DNA of 64,000 nt. Origin: BRHc4a sp049323755 (GTDB lineage Bacteria > Bacillota > Desulfotomaculia > Desulfotomaculales > Desulfocucumaceae). Numbering within the stretch: the first letter of the stretch is position 1; each line of letters starts with the position of its first letter. The stretch covers positions 13,606-77,605 of the forward strand of contig JBMOPE010000015.1 of NCBI GenBank assembly GCA_049323755.1, written 5' to 3'. Shown here one piece after another: positions 61,535 to 64,000 of the stretch. The notes under the pieces are model-generated. The model was given only the letters and a program-made list of their open reading frames with translations, was not told the origin of the DNA and searched no databases. The position numbers and the translations under genes were made by a program.

Positions 61535-63088
61535 TTGTCAGAAATGCAGGGCGAAATTCCTGTTGTTTTAATAGTTGATGATGAGGCTGAAATAGGTAAT
61601 TTTTTTCGCTACCTTCTAGAAAGAAAAGGATACCAGGTTATAGTGGCAACTTCCGGTGCCGATGCCTCGGGGATAATTGAATCCCGCCAATTTAACGTGG
61701 CCATGGTGGACCTAAAACTTCCTGATTCCGACGGCCTTACTCTCCTTCAGGCTATAAAGGCCAAAAGGCCTCGCTGTGAAGTCGTAATAATGACGGGTTA
61801 CAGCACCACCCGGTCCGCGGTCAAAGCTATACAGATGGGCGCCTTTGATTACATTGAGAAGCCCTTTGAGGACATTGCGGAAGTAGAGTCTTTGGTGCAA
61901 AAGGCAATAGGCACCAGCACAGGGTCCAGGGAACTGGGCGAATGCAAGCCTGACTGGCTTGACATAAGTGATCAGGTTGGCTTTAGGGTTGGTAACACGC
62001 TCCAGATGAAGAGACTTGTATCTATAGCCTACAAGATTGCCAAAAAGAATATTAACGTTTTAATTCAGGGTGAAACGGGTACGGGAAAAGAGGTTCTGGC
62101 ACGTTTTGTCCATGCCGCCAGCAACCGCTCCGACAGAATATTTATTCCGGTTAACTGCGGTGCGCTTCCGGACAACCTTTTGGACAGTGAGCTTTTCGGG
62201 CATGAAAAGGGTGCTTTTACGGGAGCCGCCAGCCTGAGAAAAGGTATTTTTGAGCTTGCCAACCAGGGCACTCTTTTTCTGGACGAAATAGGTGAGGCTA
62301 ACCCCTCAATTCAGGTAAAGCTTCTCAGGGCCATAGAGACCGGGGAGTTTTTAAGGGTTGGTGGAGAAAGGCCTATAAGGACTGACGTGCGGATTATTGC
62401 CGCCACCAACGTTGACCTGGAAGAAGCGGTAAGGGAAAGGTTGTTTCGTGAAGACCTTTTTTACCGCCTGGATGTGGTCCGGCTGACACTGCCTCCCCTG
62501 CGTGACCGCAGGGAAGACATACCTGAGCTTGTTAATTACTTTATAAAAAGATACTCTTATAAAAGGGATATGAAGGCCCTTGAAGTGTCTCCCGGGGCTA
62601 TGGAATTATTGGTAAATCACAGTTGGCCCGGCAACATCCGGGAACTTGCCAACACAGTTGACCAGGCTGTTGCTCTATGTGACGGCCCGGTAATCCAGGC
62701 TGCACACATCCCTGAAAAGGTTGCCGGCGGGTCCGCTGTTAAAGTCAATGCCCGTAAGACTGGAGAAAGTCAGGAAAGTACAGAGATATCCCAGTCCATA
62801 CACCAGCTAATTGAGGGAATAGAAAGTGAAATTGCTTCCTTTCCACCTGAGGAGCTGTACAGATTCCTGAATGCAGTAAATTTACTTGAAAGCAAGGTGC
62901 ACAAAACAATGTCCTCCCTGGGGCTGCCCAGGCCAGCCCCGCCTTCGCTTAAGGATTTGGAGGCCAGGGCCATGTCGGAGGCGCTTTCATACCACAAAGG
63001 CAACATTACCCTGGCTGCACGGACTTTGGGGATTGGAAGAAACACACTTTACAGAAAAATGAGAGAATATAATATATCGCCTGAATAG
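61535..63088 (+). CDS. NtrC-type sigma-54-dependent response regulator
   Basis: A 517-residue activator. The receiver domain has Asp59 (MVDLKLPDSDG), the central AAA+ domain has Walker A GETGTGKE (about 179-186) and the sigma-54 contact loop GAFTGA at 226-231, and the C-terminus has a Fis-type helix-turn-helix (TLAARTLGIGRNTLYRKMRE). It starts with TTG 4 bp after the kinase gene. The sigma-54 promoter before adh in the same operon is its predicted target. Confidence 0.95.
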   Translation: MSEMQGEIPVVLIVDDEAEIGNFFRYLLERKGYQVIVATSGADASGIIESRQFNVAMVDLKLPDSDGLTLLQAIKAKRPRCEVVIMTGYSTTRSAVKAIQMGAFDYIEKPFEDIAEVESLVQKAIGTSTGSRELGECKPDWLDISDQVGFRVGNTLQMKRLVSIAYKIAKKNINVLIQGETGTGKEVLARFVHAASNRSDRIFIPVNCGALPDNLLDSELFGHEKGAFTGAASLRKGIFELANQGTLFLDEIGEANPSIQVKLLRAIETGEFLRVGGERPIRTDVRIIAATNVDLEEAVRERLFREDLFYRLDVVRLTLPPLRDRREDIPELVNYFIKRYSYKRDMKALEVSPGAMELLVNHSWPGNIRELANTVDQAVALCDGPVIQAAHIPEKVAGGSAVKVNARKTGESQESTEISQSIHQLIEGIESEIASFPPEELYRFLNAVNLLESKVHKTMSSLGLPRPAPPSLKDLEARAMSEALSYHKGNITLAARTLGIGRNTLYRKMREYNISPE

Positions 63089-63116
63089 CCACCGGGAAAA
63101 AACGGTGGCTTTTTTA
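63087..63116 (+). terminator. Intrinsic terminator after the sigma-54 regulator
   Basis: AGCCACCG-GGAAAAAA-CGGTGGCT followed by TTTTTAA, overlapping the stop codon. Confidence 0.9.
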
Positions 63117-63151
63117 ATGGGGATTGGGGATTGGGGTGTTCCAAATTGGGG
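63117..63151 (+). repeat. Interspersed repeat, left-arm fragment
   Basis: GGGGATTGGGGATTGGGG and AAATTGGGG, heptamer-like units directly after a terminator. No right arm or tail is nearby. Confidence 0.6.
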
Positions 63152-63425
63152 CAGTTGCTGCTCCAGGGTGGACGGGTTGGTGTTCCTGTATGAAGCATTT
63201 ATTTGGGAGCAGAGACGGTTTTAAGCTAATCATGTATAAAAAACAGTAATCGGAGGCACATGAAAAGGCTGTTAAAATGCTGAAGGAAAAAATTTGCGAA
63301 GGTGTTATTTCTGGATTAATGTGTACTGGTATATATGTTGCAATATTACATAACGAAATGAGAAGGGGGAATTTTCAGAAACGTTTGGCACAAATTCTGC
63401 AAATCCCTAAAGAAAAATGTTATAG

Positions 63426-63782
63426 GCCCACGGTGTTTGCAACGCCATACTGCTTCCCCACGTATGCTACTTTAACCTTATAGCATGCCCCGGGCGCTTT
63501 GCCGAAATAGCGGTTGCAATGGGCGAAAACATTGAGGGAATGTCAGTACGCGCTGCTGCCGATGTTGCCATAGCAGCAATCAGGAAGCTTTCTCAGGATG
63601 TAGGAATTCCTTTCGGACTGACTACTCTCGGGGTTAAAGAAGAGGACCTGAAAACAATGGCAGAAAGCGCCATGAAGGATGCCTGCAGCTTTACCAACCC
63701 CAGGACTGCTACCCTGGAAGACGTCATCAATGTTTGCAAGAACGCTCTGCAATTAGATTTCCGGGTAATAGTAAATAAATAA
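63426..63782 (+). pseudogene. 3' remnant of a second iron-containing alcohol dehydrogenase
   Basis: From 63426 the frame reads AHGVCNAILLPHV, then FNLIACPGRFAEIAVAMGEN and RKLSQDVGIPFGLTTLGVKE, ending in ATLEDVINVCKNAL. This is the last third of an iron-dependent alcohol dehydrogenase. The frame is open to its stop at 63782, but an in-frame TAG stands just before it and the N-terminal two thirds are missing. The product is not the same as the intact enzyme at 58.7 kb (its tail differs). It lies 28 bp before the aor start. No convincing gene is in 63152-63425. Confidence 0.85.
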
Positions 63783-63810
63783 AAGTTAAAACGGAAAGAG
63801 GGATTAAAAA

Positions 63811-64000
63811 GTGTCAAAGATACTAAGGGCAAATATGACCGCAACTGAACTGAAGTGGGAGGAAGTCCCGGGACAGTACGCCCCGCTGGGCGGCAGGGCG
63901 CTGACCTCCAAGCTGGTGCTGGACGAAGTGCCGGCCAACTGCGACCCGCTGGGAGAAGACAACAAACTTGTGATAGCCCCCGGACTATTATCGGGCACCA
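63811..64000 (+). CDS. aor: Aldehyde:ferredoxin oxidoreductase (3' end outside the window)
   Basis: The first 63 residues of a tungsten-pterin aldehyde ferredoxin oxidoreductase, which oxidises aldehydes to acids with ferredoxin. LGGRALTSKLVLDEVP and LGEDNKLVIAPGLLSGT match the N-terminal AOR domain. The start is GTG at 63811 behind AAAGAGGGATTAAAAA. Next to alcohol dehydrogenase genes it suggests alcohol to aldehyde to acid conversion. The frame is cut by the window end. Confidence 0.9.
   Translation, partial: MSKILRANMTATELKWEEVPGQYAPLGGRALTSKLVLDEVPANCDPLGEDNKLVIAPGLLSGT

Noticed and set aside
63277..63483. A 68-residue frame upstream of the alcohol dehydrogenase remnant
   Set aside because: No clear ribosome-binding site, and its last third overlaps the dehydrogenase remnant in the wrong frame.

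Overview
The window looks like chromosome from an anaerobic, endospore-forming Firmicute of the Peptococcaceae/Desulfotomaculum-Pelotomaculum type. This is an inference from gene content. Sporulation-linked genes (sigI-rsgI, a GerM-type germination protein, a YteA-type zinc-finger protein, a Spo0B-like gene beside obg) occur with an ADP-forming acyl-CoA synthetase, iron-dependent alcohol dehydrogenases, the start of an aldehyde:ferredoxin oxidoreductase gene and a sigma-54 activator. No rRNA, tRNA, CRISPR array, prophage or intact insertion sequence was seen.

Layout. 0-6.5 kb: end of secD, secF, a DUF5665 membrane protein, a YteA-type protein, a CDF metal transporter, sigI-rsgI. 6.5-7.6 kb: repeats, a possible small structured RNA and a broken PEP-utilizing enzyme gene. 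7.6-13.8 kb: NCS2 permease, cobalt/nickel ECF transporter parts cbiQ and a cbiO fused to a DUF4198-like domain, then murT-gatD. 14-18.1 kb: TetR regulator with its ABC exporter, then nagA. 18.5-29.1 kb: small membrane proteins, gerM, ftsK/spoIIIE, a polyferredoxin, lgt, a lipoprotein solute-binding protein, an endonuclease IV homologue and a YflT-type protein. 29.2-31.4 kb: polyamine genes pdaD and speE with a wrecked agmatinase gene. 31.4-43.3 kb: enoyl-CoA hydratase, spo0B-like-obg, proB, a zinc phospholipase C homologue, a FapA-type protein, cinA and a gamma carbonic anhydrase. 44-49.9 kb: three consecutive signalling genes, including a protein with six near-identical PAS domains. 50-54.8 kb: ADP-forming acyl-CoA synthetase with an FmdB-type zinc ribbon, a COG2509 flavoprotein, a MarR regulator. 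55-58.3 kb: a pstS-DUF47-pit phosphate operon behind a PhoP-like box, divergent from a TPR protein. 58.7-64 kb: Fe-alcohol dehydrogenase, histidine kinase and sigma-54 response regulator behind a canonical -24/-12 promoter, then an alcohol dehydrogenase remnant and the start of aor.

The most unusual structure is non-coding. At about a dozen places, mostly at gene 3' ends, there is a composite repeat. It has arms of tandem heptamers, facing inverted arms, and a tail of GGACCC, a short spacer and two GC hairpins ending GGGCGTTTATTTA. The arm sequence differs between copies (GGAATTR, GGAGACA, perhaps CACAGAG) while the tail stays the same. A second unusual region at 38.45-38.89 kb starts with a perfect 36-bp palindrome and continues as a series of short hairpins whose stems differ in sequence but stay complementary.

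Functionally, the right end reads as an alcohol/aldehyde oxidation module under two-component sigma-54 control. The 55-57.5 kb operon reads as phosphate uptake. The 29-31 kb genes are a spermidine route whose middle enzyme has decayed here.
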